A program made the translations under genes and the position numbers. Shown here in pieces: positions 6,352-15,350 of a stretch of DNA of 64,000 bases; the stretch's first letter is position 1; the number at the start of each line of letters is the position of its first letter. Under the pieces are notes generated by a model. That model saw only the letters and a list, made by a program, of their open reading frames with translations. It ran no database searches and was not told the DNA's origin. Source of the stretch: Nannocystis bainbridge (GTDB taxonomy: Bacteria; Myxococcota_A; Polyangia; Nannocystales; Nannocystaceae); contig NZ_JAQNDL010000002.1 in NCBI RefSeq assembly GCF_028368995.1, forward strand, positions 1,795,724 to 1,859,723, in the 5' to 3' direction.

Positions 6352-8667
6352 TCATTCGGCGCGTGAGAACACCCGCTCGACCGCCAGCACGCCGGTGATG
6401 TCGCGCAGCGTCGCCATCAGCGACGACAGCTGCTTGAGGCTGCGGACGGTGGTGTGGAAGGTGTTGATGGCGCGCCGTCCGCTGTCGTAGGCGCGGCAGT
6501 TGGCCTGCTTGATGTTGATGCCGTGGTGCGAGAAGGCCCGGCTCATCTCGGCGAGCAGGCCGACGGTGTCGGTGGTGCGGACCTCGAGCGTGACCGGCCC
6601 GTCGATCTCCAGGCCGGTCTCCCAGGCCAGGTGGAGGCGGCGCTCGGCGATCCGGCCGAGCGCCTCGGGACAGCCCTCGACGTGGGCCGCGATGCCCTTG
6701 CCCGGGACGAAGTAGCCGATCAGCGGATCGCCCGGCAGCGGCGAGCAGCACGGCGCGAGCTGGATCATCGGCGCCCCGGAGGTGCCGGCATCGATGCGCT
6801 CGCGCGTCACCATCAGCGGCGATCCCGGCGCACCTTGCCCCGGGGCCAGGCGGCCGAAGCCCGGCAGCTTGGGCCCCGGCTTCTTGCCCGACATGCGCCG
6901 CAGCACCCGCTTGAACAGGTTGTCGTCCTCGTCGGCGACCGGCGCGAGGGCGTCGGCGACCACCGCCGGCGTGACCTGGCCGGCGCCGAGGGCCTCGTAC
7001 AGCCCGTCCTCGGTGCGCAGGTCCTTGGGCAGATCGAGGTCGGCGATCCGGCCCGCCAGCGGCCCCTGTGCCTCGAATTCGGCCAGCTTGCGCCCGCGCC
7101 CGGCCAGCTCCGTGTCGAGCAGGCTGCGGCCGAGCGCGCGCAGGCGGCCGCGCTCCTGCTGCCGCAAGTACTGCTTGATGCGGGCCTGCGCGCGCGAGGT
7201 CTGGCACATCTTGAGCCACTCCTTGCGCACCGCCGGGTTCGGCGTGGTGATGATCTCGATCGTGTCGCCCTGCCGCAATTGATAGCGGAGCGGCACCATG
7301 TGGCCGTTGATCCGCGCGGCCGAGCAGTGGTTGCCGAGGTCGGTGTGGATCGCGAACGCGAAGTCGATCGGCGTCGCCCCGCGCGGGAAGGTGTGGATGT
7401 CGCCCTGCGGCGTGAACACGAACACCTCGTCGGCGAACAGGTCGGCCTTGACCGCGGCGATGAACTCGTGCGGGTCGGAAACCTCGCCCTGCCAGTCCAT
7501 CAGGCTCTTGAGCCAGGTGAGGTTCTGCCAGCCCTTCGAGCCGGCGCGGTCGCGTCGCCACTCCGAGACGATGCCCTTCTCGGCGACGTCGTCCATGCTC
7601 TCGCTGCGGATCTGCAGCGTCAGCCGGACCCCGTGGGCCATCACCGCGGTGTGCAGCGCCTGGTAGTGGTTTTGCCGCGGCAGCGCGATGTAGTCGCGGA
7701 ACCGGCCCGGCACCGGCGTGAAGCGGCCGTGGACCACCCCGAGCGCGGCGTAGCAGCCGGCGCGGTCGCGGGTGATGATGTGGAAGGTGACGAGGTCCGA
7801 GACCTGGTCGACGCCCTCGTCTTGCTCTTCGGACAGGCGGTAGACCTGGTACGGCCGGCGCACGCTGGCCCGCACGCTGGCCCGCCCGAACAGCCCCTCG
7901 GGCCAGTCGACGCGCTCGTCCTCGGACGGGTCGACCGGCGCCGGCGCGACCGGCCCGGCCGGCGGCAAGAAGGCCGCCTGCAGCTCGGCCAGGCCGCGGG
8001 CCACGAAGTCCGGCGCGCCGGCGAACAGGCCGTCGATCTTGCTCTGCACGCCGTCGTAGATCGCCGGCTCGAGGTAGCGGAACGACAGGTCCTGCAGCTC
8101 GGTGCGGATCCACTGGATGCCGAGCCGGTTGGCCAGCGGCGCGTAGATCTCCATCGTCTCGCGGGCGATCCGCTGGCGCTTCTCGCCCGGCATGTGCTCG
8201 AGCGTCCGCATGTTGTCGAGCCGGTCGGCGAGCTTGACCAGCAGCACGCGGATGTCCTGGCTCATCGCCAGCAGCATCTTGCGGAAGCTCTCGGCCTGCT
8301 GCTCCTGACGCGACAGGTACGGCACCTTGCCGAGCTTGGTGACGCCGTCGACGATGCTGGCGATCTCGCCGCCGAACTGCTCGGTCAGGTCGAACACCGA
8401 GAGGTCGCTGTCCTCGACCGCGTCGTGCAGCAGCGCCGCGATCACGCTGCTGGTGTCGAGGCCGAGGCGCGCGATCGTCTCCGCGACCCGCAGCGGGTGC
8501 GTCAGGTACGGCTCGCCGCTCTTGCGCGCCTGACCGGCGTGGCACTTCTCGGCCAGCGAGAACGCCTGCTCGACCGCGCTCGTGTCGGTCACGCCATGGT
8601 CGCGCAGCTCGGCCAGCAAGGGGCCCACGCTCGGCTCGGACGGCCTGTCGCAGACGACCTCGCTCAC
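6352..8667 (-). CDS. RelA/SpoT family (p)ppGpp hydrolase, synthetase site degraded
   Basis: A 771-residue full-length Rel/Spo protein. Hydrolase domain: H57 in YLTHPLR, LLHDAVED with H81-D82 and E85-D86, and KLADRLDNMRTL, all close to consensus. Synthetase domain (about 260-370): the G-loop expected as GRxKHxYSIYxKM reads RRPYQVYRLSEEQ, so the ATP-binding lysine is missing. The catalytic glutamate of the xExQIRT motif is T350 (RLTLQIRS). D291 and GRFRDYIALP remain. A TGS domain (about 413-475) and a C-terminal ACT domain (about 695-770) follow. I infer that the protein mainly breaks down (p)ppGpp, so another synthetase should exist elsewhere in the genome. Its start overlaps the gmk stop by 4 bases, indicating translational coupling in yicC-gmk-rel. 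No rpoZ lies between gmk and rel. Confidence 0.9.
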   Translation of the reverse strand: MSEVVCDRPSEPSVGPLLAELRDHGVTDTSAVEQAFSLAEKCHAGQARKSGEPYLTHPLRVAETIARLGLDTSSVIAALLHDAVEDSDLSVFDLTEQFGGEIASIVDGVTKLGKVPYLSRQEQQAESFRKMLLAMSQDIRVLLVKLADRLDNMRTLEHMPGEKRQRIARETMEIYAPLANRLGIQWIRTELQDLSFRYLEPAIYDGVQSKIDGLFAGAPDFVARGLAELQAAFLPPAGPVAPAPVDPSEDERVDWPEGLFGRASVRASVRRPYQVYRLSEEQDEGVDQVSDLVTFHIITRDRAGCYAALGVVHGRFTPVPGRFRDYIALPRQNHYQALHTAVMAHGVRLTLQIRSESMDDVAEKGIVSEWRRDRAGSKGWQNLTWLKSLMDWQGEVSDPHEFIAAVKADLFADEVFVFTPQGDIHTFPRGATPIDFAFAIHTDLGNHCSAARINGHMVPLRYQLRQGDTIEIITTPNPAVRKEWLKMCQTSRAQARIKQYLRQQERGRLRALGRSLLDTELAGRGRKLAEFEAQGPLAGRIADLDLPKDLRTEDGLYEALGAGQVTPAVVADALAPVADEDDNLFKRVLRRMSGKKPGPKLPGFGRLAPGQGAPGSPLMVTRERIDAGTSGAPMIQLAPCCSPLPGDPLIGYFVPGKGIAAHVEGCPEALGRIAERRLHLAWETGLEIDGPVTLEVRTTDTVGLLAEMSRAFSHHGINIKQANCRAYDSGRRAINTFHTTVRSLKQLSSLMATLRDITGVLAVERVFSRAE

Positions 8668-9329
8668 GCGCCCTCCTTGTCGCCGCCACCGCGGGTGATG
8701 CCCAGCACCTGTTGGCCCGACAGCACCGCCTCGGCGGCGCTGCGCTGGCGGGCGCAGCGCTGGCCCTCGGCGATGTAGATCGCGCGCAGGGCCGCGTAGG
8801 CGCGGTCGAGGTCGTCGTTGACGATCACGTAGTCGTACTCGCCGTAGTGGCTGAGCTCGTCGCGGGCGACCCGCAAGCGGCGCTCGATGACCTCGGGCGC
8901 GTCGGTGTTGCGGGACTGCAGCCGCCGCTGCAGCTCGCCGAGCGACGGCGGCAGGATGAACACCAGCACCACGTCGCTCGGGAAGCAGCGCCGCAGCTGG
9001 CGCCCGCCCTGAAAATCGATGTCGAACAGCAGGTCGGTGCCGCTGCCCAGCGCCTCGCGGACCAGCGGCGCCGAGGTCCCGTAGTTGTTGCCGTGGACCA
9101 GCGCGTACTCGGCGAACTCGTCGCGCGCGACCATCGCCGAGAAGTCGTCGTGGTCGACGAAGAAGTACTCGCGCCCGTGGACCTCGCCGGCGCGCGGCGG
9201 CCGCGTCGTATACGAGACGCTGAACTGGACCTGCGGGAACTCGTCTCGCAGGCGCCGGCAGAGGGTCGTCTTACCGGCTCCAGAAGGGCTTGAAACAACG
9301 AGCAGCAAACCTTTGTAATCACTCGACAT
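8664..9329 (-). CDS. gmk: Guanylate kinase
   Basis: Phosphorylates GMP to GDP in the cytoplasm. Visible features are the P-loop SSPSGAGKTT near the N-terminus, YTTRPPRAGEVHGREYFFV (the GMP-binding region) and FDIDFQGGRQLRR. The ATG at 9329 (MSSDYKG) is preferred, with GCAGG upstream; an ATG at 9344 would add five residues. The protein is about 221 residues, slightly longer than usual, with a C-terminal extension rich in R, A and G. It overlaps the upstream yicC stop by 11 bases and the downstream rel start by 4 bases, so the three genes are one operon. In many proteobacteria rpoZ follows gmk; here it does not. Confidence 0.95.
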   Translation of the reverse strand: MSSDYKGLLLVVSSPSGAGKTTLCRRLRDEFPQVQFSVSYTTRPPRAGEVHGREYFFVDHDDFSAMVARDEFAEYALVHGNNYGTSAPLVREALGSGTDLLFDIDFQGGRQLRRCFPSDVVLVFILPPSLGELQRRLQSRNTDAPEVIERRLRVARDELSHYGEYDYVIVNDDLDRAYAALRAIYIAEGQRCARQRSAAEAVLSGQQVLGITRGGGDKEGA

Positions 9330-10236
9330 TCTGAACCTGCTCACGAATGCGTTCCACGTCTCCCTTGGCGGCGATGACGAGCGCGGAGCCGGTGTGGCTC
9401 GTGATCTTGCTGCCGATCGTGGTCAGCTCGCGGAACAGCTCCTGCGCCAGGAAATCCAGGACCTTGCCCTGCCCGACCTGCGGCGGGGCGTCGAGGGTCG
9501 CGCGCAGCTGGCCGAGGTGGCTGTCGATGCGCGCGAGCTCCTCTTCAATGTCCCCGCGCTGGACCAGCGCGGCAACCTCCTGGGCCAGGCGCTCCGGCGG
9601 CGGCGGACTCACGCCGGCCTTGTCGCACAGGGCCGTGACCCGCTCGCGCAGGCGCGTCAGCAGCCGCTCGGCCTCGCCGGCGCGGGCGGTCTGCAGCGCC
9701 GCCGCGTGGCCCTGGAGCGCCCCGGCGAGCTCGCGCAGGGCCGACTCGAGGGCCGCGCCTTCCTGCTCGCGCATGGCGCACAGGCCGTCGAGGGCCAGGT
9801 CGACGAGGTCGTCGAGCTCGGCCGGCGCGCTGCTCGGAGCCTCCCCGGCGCCGCCGCTGCGGGCCGCGAGCAGCCGCAGCACGTCGAGCGCGGTGAACGG
9901 CGCCAGCGCCCCGCCGCCGATCGTGCCCGCGTGGACCTCGATCTGCCGCGCCTGCGCCAGCACCTCGGCGACCCGGTCGAGCTCCGCGGGTCCGAGCGCC
10001 GCGGCCCCGAGCGCCGCTTGCAAGTGGACGTAGACGTCGACGCGACCGCGTCGGAGTCGCGCCTCGACCTTGCGCCGCAGCGCGTGTTCGGCTGCCGCGC
10101 CGAACGGCTGGCGGATCTTCACCTCGAGGAAGCGCTGATTGACGGAGCGAAGCTCGACCCCGAGCCGCATCGGTTGTCCGGCGATCTCGGTGACACAGCT
10201 GGTCGCGCCGAACCCTGTCATGCTGCGAAGCGGCAC
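9319..10236 (-). CDS. yicC: YicC-family endoribonuclease
   Basis: A 305-residue protein starting GTG at 10236 (MPLRSMTGFG, matching the family's usual IRSMTGFG start). The family ends are well conserved here: LGVELRSVNQRFLEVKIR near the N-terminus, and a C-terminal DSHLGQLRATLD, GKVLDFLAQELFRELTTIGSK. YicC proteins are cytoplasmic RNases that act on selected RNAs. It leads the yicC-gmk-rel operon. The divergent neighbour at 10390 leaves about 150 bases for promoters of both. Confidence 0.93.
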   Translation of the reverse strand: MPLRSMTGFGATSCVTEIAGQPMRLGVELRSVNQRFLEVKIRQPFGAAAEHALRRKVEARLRRGRVDVYVHLQAALGAAALGPAELDRVAEVLAQARQIEVHAGTIGGGALAPFTALDVLRLLAARSGGAGEAPSSAPAELDDLVDLALDGLCAMREQEGAALESALRELAGALQGHAAALQTARAGEAERLLTRLRERVTALCDKAGVSPPPPERLAQEVAALVQRGDIEEELARIDSHLGQLRATLDAPPQVGQGKVLDFLAQELFRELTTIGSKITSHTGSALVIAAKGDVERIREQVQNVE

Positions 10237-10389
10237 CTCTGCTCACTATCGCCTCCGCGCCCTCCGCCGCAAGTTGTGGCGAAAGCCGGGGCCCCTCGCA
10301 CCGACGCGTCGGTGGCCTGCGGATCGCCTGCAGGCCCGCACGAAGGGCTACCGCCGGGGGCGCCCGAGCGCCTATGCTCCTGCCCGCGC

Positions 10390-11187
10390 ATGGTCCGAGC
10401 TCGCGAGATCCCCGCCCGCGGCGCGTGGGCCCTGTCGGCGATCCTCGCCGTCGGCCTCGCCGTCCCGGCCCGCGCCGCCGGGCCCTCGGCCTCGCCCGAT
10501 CCGGGCGGACCTGCCCCCGGGCCTGCCGTCACCGCCGCGGCCCCCGCCGCTCCGGTCGCCACCCCGGCGCGCCCGGCCCACCCGCGCCTCAGCGAGCGCG
10601 TGCCGGTGCGGCGCTGGGCGCTCGGCGTCGAGGGCGTCGGCATGCAGATCCCTCCGCTGCGCCCGCGGGTCGTCGATCTCGACGCCCGCTACCTCGGCAA
10701 CTCGGTCGCCGCCGGCGGCGTCGGCGCGCTGGGGCGCTTTCGCGTTCGCCCGCCGCTCGCCCTCGAGCTCGCCGTGCGCTCGGGCTCGGTGCGCTACCGC
10801 AGCGGCGACGATCTCATCTCGCAGGACCTGCTCATGGCCGAGTTCGGCGCCCTGCTCTTCCTCGCGCGCGGCGACATCGGCCACTTCGCGCTCGACGCCG
10901 GCGTCGGCGGCCTCGCGCACGCGATCCGCTACGAGCTCGAGGGCGGCCGCGCGGGCACCCAGATCGTCGGCGCCTTCACCGTCCGGGTCGGCGCCGACCT
11001 CGAGCTGCTGCTCGGTCGCATCGCCCTGACCTTCTCGCTCCGCGGCTACGGCGTCGTCACCGACGTGGCCCGCACCCGGGCCAGCGGCCCCTTGTTCGCC
11101 GGCGAGACCGCCGCGCGGAGCCAGGCCCCGCTGCCGCGCCACCAGACCCACCTGCTCGGCTCGGCTGGCGTCTTGTACAGGTTCTAA
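10390..11187 (+). CDS. Exported outer-membrane barrel-like protein
   Basis: The ATG at 10390 starts a 265-residue protein with a basic N-terminus, a hydrophobic signal segment ending ...AVPARAAG, and then a ~40-residue A/P linker. The rest alternates hydrophobic strands and short turns (WALGVEGVGMQIPPL, ARYLGNSVAAGGVGALGRFRV, LALELAVRSGSVRYR) and ends with GVLYRF, an aromatic C-terminal residue typical of outer-membrane barrels. About 8 strands would fit. Function is unknown. The reading frame is open far upstream, but only this start gives a signal peptide. Confidence 0.75.
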   Translation: MVRAREIPARGAWALSAILAVGLAVPARAAGPSASPDPGGPAPGPAVTAAAPAAPVATPARPAHPRLSERVPVRRWALGVEGVGMQIPPLRPRVVDLDARYLGNSVAAGGVGALGRFRVRPPLALELAVRSGSVRYRSGDDLISQDLLMAEFGALLFLARGDIGHFALDAGVGGLAHAIRYELEGGRAGTQIVGAFTVRVGADLELLLGRIALTFSLRGYGVVTDVARTRASGPLFAGETAARSQAPLPRHQTHLLGSAGVLYRF

Positions 11188-11188
11188 A

Positions 11189-11235
11189 GCACATTGCCCG
11201 CAGGACATGCCCCAAAGAGCATGTCGTAAAGGCCC
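11189..11235. repeat. 14-bp periodic palindromic array
   Basis: Three units (ACATTGCC, ACATGCCC, GCATGTCG starts, 14 bases apart) fill the whole gap between two convergent genes. Confidence 0.75.
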
Positions 11236-11394
11236 TCAGCGATCGCCGGCCTGATCGGCCTCGGCGTCGAAGCGGGCGAACATCTGCTCGAGCCCGCGGT
11301 AGCGGAGGCCGGCCTCCGCGTCGTCTTGATGCGCGGCGCCGGCGTCCGGCGCGGTCGGGAACAGGAGGTGTAGGAACAGGATCCACGTCGCCAT
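11236..11394 (-). CDS. Small exported or membrane peptide (52 aa)
   Basis: An ATG at 11394 has GGAG 9 bases upstream. The 52-residue product begins MATWILFLHLLFPTAPDAG, a hydrophobic stretch too short for a full signal peptide but able to insert in a membrane, followed by a charged helix-like tail (GLRYRGLEQMFARFDAEAD). Codon positions keep the high third-base GC of real genes here. No family recognised. A possible promoter lies just upstream (11421-11449). Confidence 0.5.
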   Translation of the reverse strand: MATWILFLHLLFPTAPDAGAAHQDDAEAGLRYRGLEQMFARFDAEADQAGDR

Positions 11395-11420
11395 TTGCTT
11401 GCGCTCCTCGTGTTGACTCG

Positions 11421-11449
11421 CTAGTAGCAGCGTGTCGCACCCGCCTCAA
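11421..11449 (-). promoter_or_regulatory. Possible sigma-70 promoter for the small gene
   Basis: On the minus strand TTGAGG (11444-11449) and TACTAG (11421-11426) are 17 bases apart, about 30 bases before the ATG at 11394. Matches are 4/6 and 3/6, so this is tentative. Confidence 0.3.
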
Positions 11450-11709
11450 CAATTCGGCAAATCGGCGTAGAACGCCCGTAGGACGCCGATTCAGCCGCGA
11501 ATTCCCGAACGCATCCCGGCCGCCGCGCTTGGCGTCCGCCGATCTCGAGCGAGAAGTCGCCGGCCCCGCGGATCGCAGAATCTTTGACACGCGTCGCCGC
11601 GCGCACGCGGGCGTGTCGCTCGCACGCGCCGTGCGGCCTCGTCGCCGCGCCGGCGCAGCGTCGCTCACGTCACGAGCATGAGCGGGCCTCGCACCGCGCC
11701 TTCACGTCG
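11450..11709. other. Intergenic region without visible gene
   Basis: No ORF here has convincing composition. It separates the stop of the peptide-binding lipoprotein gene from the small gene; GC content falls at 11440-11510. TTGACA occurs at 11584-11589 but no matching -10 element follows. Confidence 0.4.
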
Positions 11710-13428
11710 TCACGGCTCGTGGATCCACGCGTCGTCGGTGCGGCCCGGCGCGAAGCCCAGGCGATCGAGCCGCGGCAGATCGTCGACGAACTGCACCCCC
11801 GTCAGCGTGCGCGCCAGCAGCGTCACCGCCAGCGGCGCGTGCAGCACGATCGCCGGGCGCAGCTCGCCGAGCCGCGTCGCTATCGCCTGCTTCGCCCGAT
11901 CGCGATCGATGCGGGTCAGCGCCGCGCGGTAGGTGTCGATCGCCGCGTCCAGCGTCTGGTCGGCCACCCCGGTCAGGTTGTGCGCGCCGCGGCTGTGGAA
12001 CCACGGGTAAAGATCGACATCGGTGCCCGAGGCCAGCCGCGCCAGCGCCACGCTGAACTTGCCGCCGCGCAGCAGGTTCGCCTGTACATAAGGCCAGCTC
12101 GCCGTCACGCTCGGCGCCTGCACCCCGAGCAGCTTCCACGCCCCGCGCAGCGCCCGGGCCACGCCCGTCGCCAGGCCCGGGCTCGCGTCCCACGTCAGCG
12201 GCAGGCGCAGCATCACGCCCTGCCGGCGCCTCAGGCCGCGCTCGTGGATCCACCCCAGCTCGTTGAGGATCGCGTCGGCAGCGGCGCGCCCGCTCGCGTC
12301 GGCCGTCGCTGCCGGCCGCGCCAGCAGCGGTCCGAGGCCGGCCTCCGCGTCGCGGCCCTCGGCCAGCGCCACCAGATCGATCGGCGCCGGCGCGTGGAGA
12401 TCGACCGGCGCCGTCAGCGGCAGACCGGGCAGCCCGTAGACCTGCAGCGCCAGCTCGCCGCGCGGGGCCGCGAGGTCGAGCGCCGCGCGCATCCGCGGCC
12501 CCGACTGCGGCCCTTCCCGCAGGTTAAAGAGGAGCAGGTCGAAGCGCGCCGGGCTGACCAGATACGCCGCGAAGCGGGCCGCCATCGCCGGCTTCGCCAA
12601 TTCCTTCGGCACGTGGATCGGCGCCACCTCGGCCAGCACGTGGACCTCCGCCCGGCGCAACGCCGTCAGCGCCGCCGCCCCGTCGTCGATCGCGCGCAGC
12701 ACGATCCGCCCTGCCAGTCCTGGCGCCTTGCTCGTGCGCTCGAGCATCAGGTGGACATCGTCGCCGGCGACGAAGCGGAACGGCCCCGAGCCGATCGGCT
12801 GATCGGGCTGCGCCACCCGTCCGCGCGGCACGATCTTGATCGCCGCGATCTTCTCGAGCACCAGCGGATCGTCGTGCTCGAACACCAGCCGCAGCCACCG
12901 ACCCGAGCTGTCCTTCGGGCCAGATGGCGGCCCGTCCGCCGGCACCGCCGCGCGCAGCCCGTCGAGGCCGTGACGCTGACGCAGCCCCTGCCCGCGCGAC
13001 CCCAGCCACTGGTTCACGCTGAGCAGCGCGTCCTCGCGCGTCACCGCCGAGCCGTCGTGGAACTGCGCGCCCTCGCGGAGGTGACACACCACCCCGCGGC
13101 CGGCCGGGTCGTGGTCGACCTCGCAGCGGTCCGCGAGCGCCATCTCGATCCAGGGGGCGCTGTCCCCCTGGCGCCGGACCAGGCCCTCGAACAGCAAGTC
13201 GTCGACCACGCGCTGGCCCCACGGGTCGAGCTCCGTGAACGGGTCGAGGCTGGCGGGCAGCCGGCGCACCGCCACGACCACCGTGTCCTCGGCCGAAGGC
13301 GAGATCACCGGGGTCTGCGGGCGGACTTCGCTCGGACCCGCGGCGGGGACCACCTCCGCGGGAGGACTGCTGCAGGCCCCCGCGAGCGCGAGGCACGCCG
13401 CCGCCAGGGATCGCAGGACGGGCAGCAT
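11710..13428 (-). CDS. ABC transporter substrate-binding lipoprotein (family 5, peptide type)
   Basis: The ATG at 13428 gives a lipoprotein signal (MLPVLRSLAAACLALAGAC, lipobox LAGAC), so the protein is anchored in the envelope. The 572-residue product follows the SBP_bac_5 plan: LDPFTELDPWGQRVVDDLLFEGLV, then AQFHDGSAVTREDALLSVNQWL, and GSGPFRFV. These are the usual marks of DppA/OppA-type proteins. No permease or ATPase gene is adjacent, so it may be an orphan component. It is divergent from the lipoprotein gene at 13625. The family call is firm; the ligand is unknown. Confidence 0.85.
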   Translation of the reverse strand: MLPVLRSLAAACLALAGACSSPPAEVVPAAGPSEVRPQTPVISPSAEDTVVVAVRRLPASLDPFTELDPWGQRVVDDLLFEGLVRRQGDSAPWIEMALADRCEVDHDPAGRGVVCHLREGAQFHDGSAVTREDALLSVNQWLGSRGQGLRQRHGLDGLRAAVPADGPPSGPKDSSGRWLRLVFEHDDPLVLEKIAAIKIVPRGRVAQPDQPIGSGPFRFVAGDDVHLMLERTSKAPGLAGRIVLRAIDDGAAALTALRRAEVHVLAEVAPIHVPKELAKPAMAARFAAYLVSPARFDLLLFNLREGPQSGPRMRAALDLAAPRGELALQVYGLPGLPLTAPVDLHAPAPIDLVALAEGRDAEAGLGPLLARPAATADASGRAAADAILNELGWIHERGLRRRQGVMLRLPLTWDASPGLATGVARALRGAWKLLGVQAPSVTASWPYVQANLLRGGKFSVALARLASGTDVDLYPWFHSRGAHNLTGVADQTLDAAIDTYRAALTRIDRDRAKQAIATRLGELRPAIVLHAPLAVTLLARTLTGVQFVDDLPRLDRLGFAPGRTDDAWIHEP

Positions 13429-13624
13429 GCCCCGCCCTCTCGGTCTTCGGCGGCGGACCGGGAATGGGGCCGCCACCTGCGCGCGTGGGCCTCGGGCGTC
13501 GCTCGGCGATTGCACCCCCACCGTCTACCAAACGGCCCGAGCACTTGAAACTACGCGCGTGCGCATGATACAGCCACAATCGTCGGCCTTCCCCCACGGG
13601 AAGGCTCGAAGGACGACGCTCCCG

Positions 13625-14341
13625 ATGATCCGCTCTGCTTCTACGCTCCTGATCACGACCGCACTCTGCATGGCTCCATGGGGCTGCGGAGGCGAGCCTG
13701 CCCCCAAGGTCAAGAAGTCCCAGGAGGACGAGGGACCGTCGGCCGCCGACAACGTCAAGTTCGAACTCCCCGCCCCGCCCGACTTCGACGAGGGCAAGGT
13801 GGCCGAGAAGTGGGAAGACGGCGCCTGGTCGGTCTACGGCCTCCGCAAGGAGATCGAGGAGAACGTCAAGATCGGCGACGCTGGCCAGGAGATCGAGCTC
13901 AAGGGCTACGTCCAGGACATCTACGAGCCGCCCGCCTGTCCCGAGGGCGAGAAGTGCCCGGTCGGCAAGCAGCCGCACATCTGGATCACGGACAAGGCCG
14001 AAGAGAAGGGCAAGAAGCGGGCGATGATGGTCGTCGGGTACCGCTTCACGATCCCCGACTACGACGCCAAGCGGTGGGAGAAAGTCCCCGACGTGGTGTT
14101 CGAGAAGGGCAAGCAGTACACCTTCAAGGGCAAGTTCAAGCGCTTCTCCGACCAGGGGTTCGCCGACGCCCGCGGCCTGCTCGACTTCACGTACTACAAG
14201 GCGGTCGACCCGACCACCGGCACCGAAGGTTGGATCGCGCCCAAGGCCGCTGCGTGGCACCCGATCGAGCTGCTCCGCGTCGAAGAAGAGCAGCGCAAGT
14301 TGGTCGAGAAGGTCAACAAGGGCAACAAGAAGGGCAAGTGA
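13625..14341 (+). CDS. Lipoprotein, possible OB-fold
   Basis: The ATG at 13625 (AAGGA about 11 bases upstream) gives 238 residues with signal MIRSASTLLITTALCMAPWGC and a lipobox-like cysteine. The mature part has an acidic linker, then EIELKGYVQDIYEP, PHIWITD, AMMVVGYRF, YTFKGKFKRFS and GLLDFTYYK. This strand pattern is reminiscent of an OB-fold domain, which is inference. The tail is charged and helical, ending in K/N/G. Its stop overlaps the next gene's GTG by 4 bases (GTGA), so the two are translationally coupled. Confidence 0.7.
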   Translation: MIRSASTLLITTALCMAPWGCGGEPAPKVKKSQEDEGPSAADNVKFELPAPPDFDEGKVAEKWEDGAWSVYGLRKEIEENVKIGDAGQEIELKGYVQDIYEPPACPEGEKCPVGKQPHIWITDKAEEKGKKRAMMVVGYRFTIPDYDAKRWEKVPDVVFEKGKQYTFKGKFKRFSDQGFADARGLLDFTYYKAVDPTTGTEGWIAPKAAAWHPIELLRVEEEQRKLVEKVNKGNKKGK

Positions 14342-14778
14342 GGCTCGCCGTGCACAAGATCTTCCTGGGCTCGCTGTTCAGCTTCTCCCTCGCCTTCGCG
14401 CTCGGCGCCTGCACGTCGCCCGAGATCAACTCGTGCGAGAATTTCCGGGAGGTCCGCGGCAGCTGCGACGGCAACAACGCCTTCCGCTACCAGCCGGTCA
14501 GCTACGACCTGTGCAACAACGTCGACCCGGAGTGCAAGGCGTTCTACGACTGCGCCGCCGCGCTGCCCTGCGTCCCCGACGCCCGGGCGTTCGTCCTCGG
14601 CGTCGAGAACGAGGCCATGAAGATCGGCGGCAAGCCGTGCATCCCTCGCAGCCAGGACCCCGAGTGCGGCAAGCAGTGCTGCCCGGTCGACAACTACCGC
14701 ACCCTGTGCCAGCAGCCCGAGGACAAGGAGTGCACCGACGAAGACCTCCGGATCCCCGAGGAAGAGGACGACGAGTAG
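14338..14778 (+). CDS. Cysteine-rich lipoprotein, first of two paralogues
   Basis: The GTG at 14338 overlaps the previous stop. The start is supported by the paralogue at 15018, where the same opening (GTG AGG CTC, then CCGTGCACAAGATCTTCCT) is conserved. Signal VRLAVHKIFLGSLFSFSLAFALGAC has a lipobox (LGAC). The 146-residue product has about a dozen cysteines after the anchor cysteine, in motifs such as NNVDPECKAFYDCAAALPC and CGKQCC. They probably form disulphides in the periplasm or on the cell surface. No family recognised. Confidence 0.75.
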   Translation: MRLAVHKIFLGSLFSFSLAFALGACTSPEINSCENFREVRGSCDGNNAFRYQPVSYDLCNNVDPECKAFYDCAAALPCVPDARAFVLGVENEAMKIGGKPCIPRSQDPECGKQCCPVDNYRTLCQQPEDKECTDEDLRIPEEEDDE

Positions 14779-14804
14779 ACCCACGTCTGCTCTGATTCGC
14801 CTCG

Positions 14805-14837
14805 AAGGCGGCCCCGGCTTCGCGCCGCGGCCGCTTT
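14805..14837 (+). terminator. Strong hairpin after lipoprotein operon
   Basis: AAGGCGGCC pairs with GGCCGCTTT around a nested CGGC-TTCGC-GCCG stem, followed by TCTT. It lies about 27 bases after the stop at 14778 and fits an intrinsic terminator. Confidence 0.6.
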
Positions 14838-15017
14838 CTTCGTGCCCCGCGAGGCCATGTCTTCGCGGCGCCTCGTCGATGCGAGCGACGCATCGCGCTC
14901 GATCGATCGGGGCGCTGCGACCACGACGAGCGCCCGCAGCCTGCTCGACTTCACCCCTCGTGTTCTGCCGGTTGCTCCGCGGCCGCGAGACGTGCAACGC
15001 TCGCCGAGACCGGTCCA

Positions 15018-15350
15018 GTGAGGCTCACCGTGCACAAGATCTTCCTCGTCACCGCGTTCGCGTTCGCAGCTGCCTTCACCCTCGGAGCCTGCACCACGCC
15101 CGAGGTGGAGTCGTGCGAGCAGTTCAAGGACACGCGCGCCGCGTGCGACGCCAAGAACGGCAGCGACACGAGCTCCGAGGACAAGGACGCCGACCTCTGC
15201 GAGAACGTCGACGCCGAGTGCAAGGAGTTCTACGACTGCGCCCGTCAGCAGGAGTGCGTCGAGGTCGGCGGCGTGTTCCGCCTCGATTTCGCCAAGGTCT
15301 GCACCATGCCCGAGGGCAAAGAGTGCACCGAGATCGCCGCCGCCGAGTGA
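15018..15350 (+). CDS. Cysteine-rich lipoprotein, second paralogue
   Basis: GTG start at 15018; 110 residues. The signal VRLTVHKIFLVTAFAFAAAFTLGAC matches the paralogue at 14338 almost residue for residue, as do ESCEQFKDTRAACD (against NSCENFREVRGSCD) and ENVDAECKEFYDCARQQEC. It lacks the extra C-terminal CC segment of its neighbour. The pair is a tandem duplication separated by 240 bases holding a terminator. Surface-exposed or periplasmic role, unknown. Confidence 0.72.
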   Translation: MRLTVHKIFLVTAFAFAAAFTLGACTTPEVESCEQFKDTRAACDAKNGSDTSSEDKDADLCENVDAECKEFYDCARQQECVEVGGVFRLDFAKVCTMPEGKECTEIAAAE

